NCBI RefSeq assembly: GCF_003628305.1
Contig: NZ_RBZM01000014.1
Location: 36,241-100,240, forward strand
Reading direction: 5' to 3'
Source of the DNA: Cohnella endophytica
GTDB taxonomy: Bacteria; Bacillota; Bacilli; Paenibacillales; Paenibacillaceae
DNA length: 64,000 nt
Below are positions 53,050 to 61,641 of the stretch, piece by piece (positions within the stretch are counted from its first letter, which is position 1; every line of letters begins with the position of its first letter). The notes beneath the pieces are model-generated. The model made no database searches, was not told where the DNA came from, and saw nothing but the letters and a program-made list of their open reading frames with translations. Position numbers and translations under genes: made by a program.

Positions 53050-54150
53050 TTAGGATGGCATTCCGTCGAACGCATAAGTAGCCAGCTCAATTCCGAGTGC
53101 TTTCTCCACTTCGGGGTACACGGTCGGATCTTTGACGCTCGAGCTAAGAGGAACATATCGCTTATCGATGGCGAATAGGGCGATTTCCATGCCTTCTCGT
53201 ACGCCACCGACGCTAATCGGAAGTCCGGTGGACGTATCGAAAGTCGTGATGACGTCCGGATATGTCGTTAATCTGACGCCTTGCTCGTCATCTACGGCCA
53301 TATATTCGTTCATGACGTGGAGGATCAACGTGCTTCCTTTGCCGTCTTCCATCGTAATCGTGCCGATGTCGAAAGCTCCGGAATAGTGCACGTTCTTGGC
53401 AAGGACCTTGCCTCTGCCGATCATGCGCCCGTTCGTCTTCTCGCAAACCGTCTTCATGATCGCTTCCGGTCCGTCCGGTTCGGCGGCGATCATCGCTTGC
53501 CCGAGCTCGAGAGCGAGCGATACGCCTCCGATCGCGGCATGCTTCTTCACGTAGGACGCCGGAATCGGATGACGCGCGGAAGCGATGAATCCTCCGGACA
53601 TATCCGATGCGGTACGTAAAATGTTGGACGTCTTGGCAGGAGTCCCTTTGACCACGAGCTCCAAATACGATCCGTTGTCCCTTCTGCCGCCTACGACGAC
53701 TTGTATCGTCTCGTAATCGGTCAACGCCGCGAGTCCCATCGAACCCATCTTGCCCGTCGGATGGGCTCGGATATCTCCCGTCGCGTCTACGACGACTAGA
53801 CCGAGAGCCGCGGCCGGAAGCCAGCCGTTAATCGTGCTAGACATGCCGTTCTGCGGCGTCATAACCCCCACTACTTTGCCGTCGAATCGATCCATGAGCA
53901 GTTGAACCGCTTTGATGTAATCGATTCCCCACATCTCCCAGTCGTTACCGGCAGGTGCTCCGATCGCCGTACAAGTCACGATGATCGCGTCGTCCGGCAA
54001 TTCATCCACCGATACGAGCTTCGGTTTGCCGATTCCGACCGCGGCGCCGCCGATTTCCAAGCCGTGATCTACCCAGCCGCCGCCGCCCGATGCGAAAACC
54101 GCTCCCCCTCTAACCGCCGCCTTGACGTCATTTATCGTTAATTCGTGCAT
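53050..54150 (-). CDS. DUF917 protein (candidate thiohydantoin desulfhydrase)
   Basis: A 366-residue DUF917 protein. The N-terminal GGAVFASGGGGWVDHG glycine-rich motif is followed by VTCTAIGAPAGNDWEMWG and conserved acidic and His residues (DATGDIRAHPTGKMGSMGL). DUF917 proteins often neighbour hydantoinases. Its size and place between the urocanase-like and HutH-like genes fit the step in ergothioneine breakdown that replaces sulfur by oxygen, giving H2S and hydantoin-5-propionate. This is inference from context and from recollection of the Burkholderia pathway. GGAG nine bases before supports the ATG. Confidence 0.7.
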   Translation of the reverse strand: MHELTINDVKAAVRGGAVFASGGGGWVDHGLEIGGAAVGIGKPKLVSVDELPDDAIIVTCTAIGAPAGNDWEMWGIDYIKAVQLLMDRFDGKVVGVMTPQNGMSSTINGWLPAAALGLVVVDATGDIRAHPTGKMGSMGLAALTDYETIQVVVGGRRDNGSYLELVVKGTPAKTSNILRTASDMSGGFIASARHPIPASYVKKHAAIGGVSLALELGQAMIAAEPDGPEAIMKTVCEKTNGRMIGRGKVLAKNVHYSGAFDIGTITMEDGKGSTLILHVMNEYMAVDDEQGVRLTTYPDVITTFDTSTGLPISVGGVREGMEIALFAIDKRYVPLSSSVKDPTVYPEVEKALGIELATYAFDGMPS

Positions 54151-54190
54151 ATCGTCAATCTCCTCTCCGAAATCCATCTTGTGTCATGTA

Positions 54191-55843
54191 TCAACGCTGT
54201 TTTTGCTCCGTCTCGATTCTCCGAATTCCTTTGTCGCGTATTTCTTCAAACGACTCCTCGTATCCCGCGTCGGCATACCGCAGCACCCCGATCGACGTAT
54301 CGTTGTCGAGCGCGGTTTGCAACCGGATATCCGTCTCCGCGCTGCCGTCCGCGACGATCGTGATGCCCGCGCTCGTCATATATCCGCTGTATCCGCCGCC
54401 GCCGGAATGGATTGCGACTAAATCGGCCATCGAAGAACAGCTCAGCATCGCGTTAAGCAGCGGCCAATCCGATATCGCATCGCTGCCGTCCTTCATATTC
54501 TCCGTCATGATGTTCGGGTGAGCCATCGCCCCGGCGTCGAGATGATCCCGCGAGAAAGCGACCGGACCGCTCAACTTCCCGCTCCGCACCATTTCGTTGA
54601 CGGCGAGCGCGAGCTTCGTGCGGTCTCCATGCCCGAACCACCCTATCCTCGCCGGCAATCCTTCGACCGGAACGTACTGCTTCGCCAGACGAATCCAGTT
54701 CGTCGCGATTTCGTTATCCTTGAATTCCTCCAGAATGTAATCGTCGATCGTCTCGATGTCCCTTGGATTTCCGCTAAGCGCTACCCAACGGAAAGGTCCG
54801 ATCGCCTTGGCGAATAGCGGTCTCAGAAATCCTTCGGTGAACACCACGATCTCGAACGCGTCCGGAACGCCGTATTGGGAGGCTTGCGTCCGAATGTTGT
54901 TGCCGTTGTCGAACACGACCGCGCCTTGCCGTTGGAACTCGAGCATCGCGCCGACTTCCCTTGCGATCGAAGCGCCGGCATCGTCCTGCAGCTTCCGCGG
55001 ATCGCGCTTGCGCATGTCCGCCGCCTCCTCCGGGGAATATCCGGAAGGAATATAGCCGTAAACCAGATCGTGTGCCGAAGTTTGGTCCGTAACGACATCG
55101 GGAACGATGCCGCGGCGCAAAATTTCGGGATAGACGTCCGCCGCGTTGCCAAGCAAGCCGACCGACAAGCTTCGGCGGTCGTCCGCTGCTTCCTTCACCC
55201 AAGCGAGCGCTTCGTCCAGGTTCGCCGTTTTTTTCTGCAAATACCCGACTTCGATGCGTTTGTCGATCCGGGCTTCGTTTACTTCCACGCACAAGATGAT
55301 CCCATTAGCCATGACGCCAGCCAAAGGCTGCGCGCCGCCCATTCCGCCAAGACCGGCGGTTAGAATGAACTTCCCTGTCAGATCGCCTCCGAAATGCATT
55401 CTCGCGATCGATTGGAAGATTTCGTACGTCCCTTGGATAACGCCCTGCGAACCGATATATTGCCACGCCGCGGCCGTCAACCCGCCCCAAATAATGAGGC
55501 CTTGCTCTTGGTACTTATAGAAGTTATCGCTCGTCGCCCATTTTCCGACGATATTGCAGTTCGCCATAAGGACAAGAGGAGCGAATTTATGCGTGCGCAT
55601 AATTCCGATCGGTTTGCCGGACTGAATGACGAGCGTCTCGTTTTCTTCCAGGTTACGGAGCGTCTCGACGATTGCGTGATAAGAGCCCCAGTTGCGGGCG
55701 GCTTTGGCAAGCGCGGCGTACACGGTAAGCTCCTTCGGATTCTCCCCGTTCTCGAGTACGTTCTCCAGCATGCGAAGCAATGCTTCCTGTCTCCAGCCTT
55801 TGCACCTCAGTTCGGCGCCTCTTGCGGCCACGATTCGATCCAT
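54191..55843 (-). CDS. Urocanase-family hydratase lacking the catalytic Cys (candidate thiourocanate hydratase)
   Basis: A 550-residue HutU-family protein of normal length. The NAD-binding GLGGMGGAQPLAGVMANG and the VVTDQTSAHD, FRWVALSGNP and MKDGSDAISDWPLLNAML motifs are kept. The motif that in urocanase reads LPARICW reads LPARIGW, so the catalytic Cys (Cys410 in Pseudomonas putida) is Gly401. The HHGGGVGIGYS motif is changed to HSGGGGYSGYM. An altered substrate is therefore expected; thiourocanate fits the neighbours. AGGAGG at eight bases fixes the start. First gene of the catabolic operon. Confidence 0.8.
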   Translation of the reverse strand: MDRIVAARGAELRCKGWRQEALLRMLENVLENGENPKELTVYAALAKAARNWGSYHAIVETLRNLEENETLVIQSGKPIGIMRTHKFAPLVLMANCNIVGKWATSDNFYKYQEQGLIIWGGLTAAAWQYIGSQGVIQGTYEIFQSIARMHFGGDLTGKFILTAGLGGMGGAQPLAGVMANGIILCVEVNEARIDKRIEVGYLQKKTANLDEALAWVKEAADDRRSLSVGLLGNAADVYPEILRRGIVPDVVTDQTSAHDLVYGYIPSGYSPEEAADMRKRDPRKLQDDAGASIAREVGAMLEFQRQGAVVFDNGNNIRTQASQYGVPDAFEIVVFTEGFLRPLFAKAIGPFRWVALSGNPRDIETIDDYILEEFKDNEIATNWIRLAKQYVPVEGLPARIGWFGHGDRTKLALAVNEMVRSGKLSGPVAFSRDHLDAGAMAHPNIMTENMKDGSDAISDWPLLNAMLSCSSMADLVAIHSGGGGYSGYMTSAGITIVADGSAETDIRLQTALDNDTSIGVLRYADAGYEESFEEIRDKGIRRIETEQKQR

Positions 55844-55854
55844 TGATAATCCTC

Positions 55855-55927
55855 CTATCTTATTATCACAATACGATAGTATATTTCCATTTAATAATAA
55901 ATTAACAAAAGTAAAACTCGACGTCAA
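55855..55927 (-). promoter_or_regulatory. Promoter of the catabolic operon with operator-like box
   Basis: Minus strand TTGACG (55922-55927), a 17-base spacer and TAATTT (55899-55904). Downstream is GTGATAATAAGATAG (55855-55869), which resembles the GATAAT boxes before the ABC importer and the GTGATATAATAAATATAG before iclR, suggesting shared control. Confidence 0.5.
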
Positions 55928-56035
55928 TGAGATTTGCGTTAATTTAAGTAACCACATCGGATTTATTGAATTACATTAATTCATCCGCTAGTTTTCCGCA
56001 ATGGCTTAAGGAGTTCTTTTAGCTGGAAAACATCC

Positions 56036-56079
56036 AAAAAGGCGATACCGCCGCCCCATAGGGAGCAACGATATCGCCT
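56036..56079 (-). terminator. Terminator of the ABC efflux operon
   Basis: Minus-strand AGGCGATA pairs with TATCGCCT across a 24-base loop, followed by TTTT. Confidence 0.75.
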
Positions 56080-56107
56080 CATTCATGCGTGCTAAATTGG
56101 TTTTGGT

Positions 56108-56995
56108 TTACGACGCTTCCTCCGGAGAGGTTAAAACGATCTTGCCTTCCACCAGCTCCAGCTTCACTTTGTTCGAATCCTTGACGCCGATCGATTCCAG
56201 ATAAGTCGCCGGTACTTGCAATCGTCCGGCCTTATCGAGAACCGCGTATTCGACGTGGGAATCTTCCTCCGTCTGGGCGATACCCCGCTCGATCTCCGCG
56301 AGCTCCTCCGCGTATGACTTGCGCCGTAGCATTTCGGAAGAGATCTTGCCGTCGCGTATAGCAACGACGCGATCAACCTTCTTCGCGAGCAAGGGATCAT
56401 GGGTTACGATGACGATCGTAATTCCGATAGACCGATTCAATTCCCGGAACAAGTCTAGAATTTGATCCGCCATTCGGGAATCGACAGAGCCGGTCGGTTC
56501 GTCCGCCAGCAGCAGCTTCGGATGGTTGGCGAGAGCGATCGCGATGGCGACGCGTTGCTGCTCCCCTCCCGACAGCTGATGAAGTTTGTTGTTCTTGCGA
56601 TGGGTCAAGCCTACGGCTTCAAGCAACTCCAACGCGCGAAGCCGTTTGCGCTTGCCCTTCAGCAGAATCGGCAACTCTACGTTCTCGAGCGCGGTCAAAT
56701 AAGGAATCAAGTTCCGCGCGTTATTCTGCCAGACGAAGCCGACGCTCTCCCGCTTGTATCGGACGAGATCGCGCTCGGTCATCTTCAGCATGTTCTTTCC
56801 GTCGATCTCGAGCATTCCGGCGGACGGACGATCCAGTCCTCCCAGCATGTTCATCAACGTGGATTTCCCGCTTCCGCTGTTGCCGATAATGGCCATCAAT
56901 TCCCCGCTTTCGATCGTCAGATCGAGGCCTTGCAGAGCGAACACTTCGAGATCGGCCGCTTTGTAGATTTTGACCAAACCTTCGCAATGGATCAT
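56108..56995 (-). CDS. LolD/MacB-type ABC ATPase with C-terminal AbrB-like domain
   Basis: A 295-residue protein. The ATPase (1-225) has Walker A IIGNSGSGKSTLMNMLGG, signature LSGGEQQRVAIAIAL and Walker B LLLADEPTGSVDS. A helical linker leads to a C-terminal segment (about 245-290: YAVLDKAGRLQVPATYLESIG, then VKLELVEGKIVL) with the pattern of a SpoVT/AbrB swapped-hairpin domain, known elsewhere as a DNA-binding or dimerisation unit. It partners with the permease gene three bases upstream. Confidence 0.88.
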   Translation of the reverse strand: MIHCEGLVKIYKAADLEVFALQGLDLTIESGELMAIIGNSGSGKSTLMNMLGGLDRPSAGMLEIDGKNMLKMTERDLVRYKRESVGFVWQNNARNLIPYLTALENVELPILLKGKRKRLRALELLEAVGLTHRKNNKLHQLSGGEQQRVAIAIALANHPKLLLADEPTGSVDSRMADQILDLFRELNRSIGITIVIVTHDPLLAKKVDRVVAIRDGKISSEMLRRKSYAEELAEIERGIAQTEEDSHVEYAVLDKAGRLQVPATYLESIGVKDSNKVKLELVEGKIVLTSPEEAS

Positions 56996-56998
56996 CCG

Positions 56999-59866
56999 TT
57001 AATCCTCCCCCAGCTTGAGCGCTTGATGGACGCGAATGCGGGAAAGCATATAAGAAAGTATCCCGAGCCCGAGCAATAGCATCACGGAAACGATCGAATA
57101 TATGCGGATAAAGTCCATCGCGTCGAAAATGACTTTGAAAGGCGGTACGAGGCTGCTCGGATTAAAGGCGATCTGGAAGTTCGGCACGTACAACCGGCTC
57201 GCCAGATTGCCGACGAATACCCCGATCATGATCGCGACTCCCGAAGTCAGCAGTTGTTCTAGAGCCAGCATTCCGATCAACTGGCGAAGCGATAGACCGA
57301 TCGCCCGCATGATTCCGTTCTGCAGCGTGCGCCCTTTCAACGATAAAATCCAATAGAGCAGGAAACCGACGAAGCTGATGACGATCGAAATAATGAAGCC
57401 GAGCGTCAGTATGCCGTTCAGCGCGAGCAAGAACGGATCGTTCTTCGCCTTGGTCAAATCCTGTTTCGTATTCACCATGTTCGTTATCGGCAGCCGGAGC
57501 TTCTGGATACTGTCGTAGAAATCCGACGTCGAATAGCCGGGCTTCATCTTCAACCAGACTTGGTAAGGCTCTAGCGCCAATTGGAACTGGATTCGCCCTA
57601 GATTGCCGACGATGAGCATCGGGGCGTTCCCCTTCGCGTTGTCTTGGGTTACGTCGACCGACCCGACCGGAGGATTCGGATTAAACGACGGGAAGTAATC
57701 GATGACTCCGTATACGACGAACGATGCTCCGTCCACCCCGTCCCAGGATACGCTAATCGTATCGCCCGTCTTCACGCCTTTCTGTTGCGCGAGCGTCTTG
57801 GAAATCAGTACGGCTCGGGGATCAACGGCAAGCAGGTTCATATATTCGTAAAACGGATAATCGAGCAGCTTGTTCGGAAACCACGAGGTTCTTCCGAAGT
57901 CGTCGCTTTCGATTCCGATCAACGTGGCAGACCCTTGGCCATTGCTCACGGCGAATGCCGCTTTTTCTTTGACGAATACTTTGGCCGTTTCCTCTACTCC
58001 CGCCAACTTCGAGAAAGGTTCGAACGAAGGCTCCAGGTAGTGGATGACCTTCGGCGCCGGCGTCGTGCTCGGGCCCATGCCCGGTCCGGCAGGCGGCGGC
58101 GCGTCGTTTAGCCACCTCGATTGCAGGACGAAATCCGCGCCGTGACTGTAGCGAATCCGGTCTTCCGTATTCGTGTTCAGCGTACGGGCGGCTCCCGCGC
58201 TGAATACTCCGATCGCGATCGTCATGATGAGGAATACCATCAAAAACTGATATTGGCTATTGGAGCGGCCGACTTGGATAAGCGTCGCGTACAAGGACGG
58301 CGGCCACCATTTGCGACCGATCCAATAGATGAGCCTGAGTACGTACGGATATAATCTTAAAAGCAGCAAACCCGCGCCTACGACGAACAAAGCGGGCATG
58401 ACGAACTGCAGCGGATCAATGTTCAAGTCGTCGGATTTCAAGCCGAGACTCGTTAAGTCCTTCAGCCTTTTCTGGAACGTATACAATCCGTAGATGGAAA
58501 CCGCTAGCGCGGCAACGTCCAGGAAGGCTTTATGCCAGAACGGCATACGATTCATGCGGGCCAGTTGCTGTTTATGCCCGACGATCGATACTCGGGTAGC
58601 GAGCAATACCGGTATGAGCGTCATGACGAACGCGGTTAACGCGGCGATGCCTCCGTATACGTACGATTGGCTGTTCATATGCACCGTCATGCTGGACCTC
58701 TGAACGAATTCGAGGAACCCGTTGGAAGCGCCGAGCACCTTCGTCAGCATCATGCCGAGGAACGGACCGGCTAACCATGCAACGCCGCATAATAAAATCC
58801 CTTCGATCGCGAAGGACAAAACGATCTGCCACCTGGAAGCTCCCCTGCTTCGGAGAATGGCGATCTCGTTTTTCTGCCGGTCCACGATCAGGTTCGAGAC
58901 CATGAACATATAGAAGCCGAGCATGATCAGCACGGGGACGTTTAACGACCACATGAGCTTGCTTAATTGCTTGGAGCGTTCGAAATAGGTCTTGATCGTG
59001 TCTAGCGTAGGAGCGTTAAACTCGCTCTGGAAGGTTACGACCTTGCTCTTGATTTGCGCTCGGATCGCTTTGTCGGTGTCCAGGAAGTTATTCACGTTGC
59101 TGAGCTCGAACTTCCTATAGTCGAGCACGAAGAACCATCCGGTAGCGACGACGGGAACTTTGTTGCTCTTAATGAATTCTTGGGAGAACAAATTCTCGTC
59201 GACAACGAATATCGAGTTCAGATCGGCCAAGCTGGCGTTGCGGAAGTAAGGATCGTCATCTGTCTTCTTGCTGAATATTCCGACCGGCTTGATCTTGACC
59301 GTGCCTTGGATCTTGTCGTCCTTAAGCAAGAACTCTTGCCCGAGCACGATCTTGAAGCTGCTCAGCGCTTTCGAAGTAAGCAGAGCCTCGTATACGCCGT
59401 CGACCGGTTTATTGGCGGGCAACCTTCCGTCCTCGATCTTAATATGGGAAACTAAGTCGCTATAGGACCTTAAGCTCGCGCTAACCTTGGATTTCTTGTC
59501 CGGTTCGTTAGCCGGAACGAGCTGCAACGACTTCGTCCGCCGCTCGATAACGAGCTCCTTCACGGGAACGCCGAATCCCGGCCTAGCTTTGTCTTCCATG
59601 AATCGATCCATGTCGGACATCATCTTGACGCGACGTTCCGGAGTTTCGTTATAGAAGCTCATCATGGACCAATGCGTTCCCGGATAAATGTTCTTGTCGG
59701 TCTGGAACGTCTCCAAATCTTTGACGAGCATGCGGGTTAAAATCGCTTCGGAATAGATCGGCATCGTCCCGACAAGCGCCACGGTCATCAGGATACCGAA
59801 GAACATGCTGGAGACGAGCCATTTATTTTGAACCATTTTACGAATAATCATGACGAATAAGGCCAC
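56999..59866 (-). CDS. FtsX/MacB-type ABC transporter permease
   Basis: A 955-residue permease. An N-terminal helix (about 15-35) is followed by a large extracytoplasmic domain, a block of three or more helices near 305-420, a second helix set near 485-560, another extracytoplasmic domain and a final FtsX block (about 800-945: LGFIISIVISFVGFLLYWILSLKGRTLQNGIMRAIGLS). The duplicated FtsX arrangement resembles permeases for lipoproteins or peptide antibiotics. It starts with GTG, GGGAGG seven bases before. Confidence 0.88.
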   Translation of the reverse strand: MALFVMIIRKMVQNKWLVSSMFFGILMTVALVGTMPIYSEAILTRMLVKDLETFQTDKNIYPGTHWSMMSFYNETPERRVKMMSDMDRFMEDKARPGFGVPVKELVIERRTKSLQLVPANEPDKKSKVSASLRSYSDLVSHIKIEDGRLPANKPVDGVYEALLTSKALSSFKIVLGQEFLLKDDKIQGTVKIKPVGIFSKKTDDDPYFRNASLADLNSIFVVDENLFSQEFIKSNKVPVVATGWFFVLDYRKFELSNVNNFLDTDKAIRAQIKSKVVTFQSEFNAPTLDTIKTYFERSKQLSKLMWSLNVPVLIMLGFYMFMVSNLIVDRQKNEIAILRSRGASRWQIVLSFAIEGILLCGVAWLAGPFLGMMLTKVLGASNGFLEFVQRSSMTVHMNSQSYVYGGIAALTAFVMTLIPVLLATRVSIVGHKQQLARMNRMPFWHKAFLDVAALAVSIYGLYTFQKRLKDLTSLGLKSDDLNIDPLQFVMPALFVVGAGLLLLRLYPYVLRLIYWIGRKWWPPSLYATLIQVGRSNSQYQFLMVFLIMTIAIGVFSAGAARTLNTNTEDRIRYSHGADFVLQSRWLNDAPPPAGPGMGPSTTPAPKVIHYLEPSFEPFSKLAGVEETAKVFVKEKAAFAVSNGQGSATLIGIESDDFGRTSWFPNKLLDYPFYEYMNLLAVDPRAVLISKTLAQQKGVKTGDTISVSWDGVDGASFVVYGVIDYFPSFNPNPPVGSVDVTQDNAKGNAPMLIVGNLGRIQFQLALEPYQVWLKMKPGYSTSDFYDSIQKLRLPITNMVNTKQDLTKAKNDPFLLALNGILTLGFIISIVISFVGFLLYWILSLKGRTLQNGIMRAIGLSLRQLIGMLALEQLLTSGVAIMIGVFVGNLASRLYVPNFQIAFNPSSLVPPFKVIFDAMDFIRIYSIVSVMLLLGLGILSYMLSRIRVHQALKLGED

Positions 59867-59901
59867 GACAAAGCCTCCCTAACTCTAGGAATGCGAAATG
59901 C

Positions 59902-60933
59902 TTACTGAAGAACGACGGTTTGGCCTTCTTCCAGCCCTTTGACGATCTCTACTTCGGTGGAACCGGCCAATCCCGGCTCTACGTCCACTTCGCGGAGACT
60001 TTTGCCGTCCTCGAGCACGCGCACGAAGTTCCGGCCCAAGTAGGTACGCAGTCCGCTGCGAGGTATTTTCACGACGTTGTCGCGCTGTTGGGTAATGATC
60101 TTCACGTCCGCGATCGAACCGATTTCCGTGCCCTTCGGCAAACTCGGCACAGTGATGTACAGCGTGGTTGCGTATTTCTCCGCCAAATCCTTGTTCAACG
60201 TCTCGGGGGACGAAGACGGCGTCTGGACGACCTTGCCGATCACTTCTTCTTTGTTCAAAGTAATCGTCGCGGAGGCGCCTACCTCTACTTCTTTAAGAGT
60301 CTGGGCGTCGCTCACGCGGATCGCGATGCGCAATTGGGTCGGATCGGCAACGACTACGAGCGTCTGGTAGGCTTCGATGTAGTCGCCTTCTTTAAGCGAT
60401 TCGACGAAAATAGCCTCTCCGTCAATGTCTGCCACGAGCTGCTTGCTGTTAAATTGTTTGTTAAGGCGATCGTATTTGGTTTGTTCGATCTCCAACTGGA
60501 GTCCCGCGATTTTCAGCAATTGCTCGTCGCCGTCGCGCGCTTGGCGGTATGCGTACTTCGCTCGTTCCAGCGCGAGCTCCTGTTCCTTGAGCTTCAGGTC
60601 GAGTCCGTCCAAGATCAATTGAACGAGTACGTCGCCCTTCTTTACCTGATCCCCGGCTTTAACGAGAATCTTCTCGATTCTGCCGCCTTCGCCCGTAAAT
60701 TGGGCGACGTCCGTATGAACCGATTCGAAGGCTCCGCTACCGGTAATGGCCTTCACGATCTGTCCCTTCGTTGCTTTTACCGTCGAATAATTTTCTTGGG
60801 CGGGTTTGACTAGCGGCGGCTTCAAAGCCTCTTCTTCTTTCGGAAGCAAGGAGCATCCGACGAGCGCGCCGCCCAGCAAAATCGTGATTCCCAGGGTCGC
60901 GGCTTGTTTAATTGTGCGAGACAATTTGTCCAT
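59902..60933 (-). CDS. Membrane fusion (HlyD/MacA-like) lipoprotein
   Basis: A 343-residue adaptor. The signal peptide and lipobox ALVGC (Cys about 27) precede a barrel-sandwich hybrid (VKATKGQIVKAITGSGAFE, IEKILVKAGDQVKKGDVLVQL) interrupted by a coiled-coil hairpin (ELALERAKYAYRQARDGDEQLLKI), then beta-barrel parts (SVPSLPKGTEIG). It links ATPase/permease complexes to export across the wall. The start overlaps the upstream ATPase by 26 bases. Confidence 0.88.
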   Translation of the reverse strand: MDKLSRTIKQAATLGITILLGGALVGCSLLPKEEEALKPPLVKPAQENYSTVKATKGQIVKAITGSGAFESVHTDVAQFTGEGGRIEKILVKAGDQVKKGDVLVQLILDGLDLKLKEQELALERAKYAYRQARDGDEQLLKIAGLQLEIEQTKYDRLNKQFNSKQLVADIDGEAIFVESLKEGDYIEAYQTLVVVADPTQLRIAIRVSDAQTLKEVEVGASATITLNKEEVIGKVVQTPSSSPETLNKDLAEKYATTLYITVPSLPKGTEIGSIADVKIITQQRDNVVKIPRSGLRTYLGRNFVRVLEDGKSLREVDVEPGLAGSTEVEIVKGLEEGQTVVLQ

Positions 60934-61621
60934 CCTCCAGTTCGTAGACTTGATCGACGATTTCCATGATGGCAGGGTCGTGCGTGGTTAGGGCGATCGT
61001 GATTCCGCTCTGCTCCACCAAGTCCCTGAATACCTTGATAATATGCAGCCCCGTACGGCTGTCGAGCTCGGCGGTCGGTTCATCGGCCAGGATCAGCTTC
61101 GGCTTATGGGCGATCGCCCGGGCAATCGCGGTTCTTTGCTGCTCTCCCCCGGACATTTCAAAGGGACGATGATGCATCCGGGGCTTTAGTCCGACGTGAT
61201 CCAGTGCTTGAATGGCCGCGTCTTTCCTTTCCGAGGCAGGAACCCCCGCAATCCGGAGGACGAATTCCACGTTCTCGTAAGCTGACATGAGGGGAATCAG
61301 CGCGAACGACTGGAAAATCAACCCCATCTCTTTCCGGCGGACGGCATCCCTCGATTTGTTGCTCATCGCCGTCAGATCCCGGCCGTCGAATTGAATGGAA
61401 CCTTCCGTAGGTCTGTCCAGCGCGCTGAGCAGGTTAATAAGCGTCGTCTTTCCCGAACCGGACCTTCCTTTGAACGCGACTAGCCTGCCGGCGGGGAGCT
61501 GGATATCCACTCCGTCGAGGACGGTCACCGCGCCCGTGCCCTTGCCGAATACGCGCTTGATGCCGTTCGCGCGTATAATGTCTTTCGTTGCCGTAATAAC
61601 AGCCTCGCTTGCTACCGTCAT
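60908..61621 (-). CDS. LolD/MacB-type ABC ATPase
   Basis: A 237-residue ATPase with Walker A FKGRSGSGKTTLINLLSALDRP, signature MSGGEQQRTAIARAIA and Walker B LILADEPTAELDS. It is the usual length of the family and lacks the AbrB extension of its paralog. The ATG at 61621 is used because the family N-terminus starts there. It follows the LacI gene by 20 bases, so repressor and pump are one operon. Two ATPases for one large permease suggest a heterodimer. Confidence 0.9.
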   Translation of the reverse strand: MTVASEAVITATKDIIRANGIKRVFGKGTGAVTVLDGVDIQLPAGRLVAFKGRSGSGKTTLINLLSALDRPTEGSIQFDGRDLTAMSNKSRDAVRRKEMGLIFQSFALIPLMSAYENVEFVLRIAGVPASERKDAAIQALDHVGLKPRMHHRPFEMSGGEQQRTAIARAIAHKPKLILADEPTAELDSRTGLHIIKVFRDLVEQSGITIALTTHDPAIMEIVDQVYELEDGQIVSHN

Positions 61622-61641
61622 CTTCCCTAACGTCTCCCTTC

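Noticed and set aside
51495..55843. Classical histidine utilisation (hut) operon
   Set aside because: HutI and HutG are missing, the HutH-like protein lacks MIO residues and the HutU-like protein lacks its catalytic Cys.
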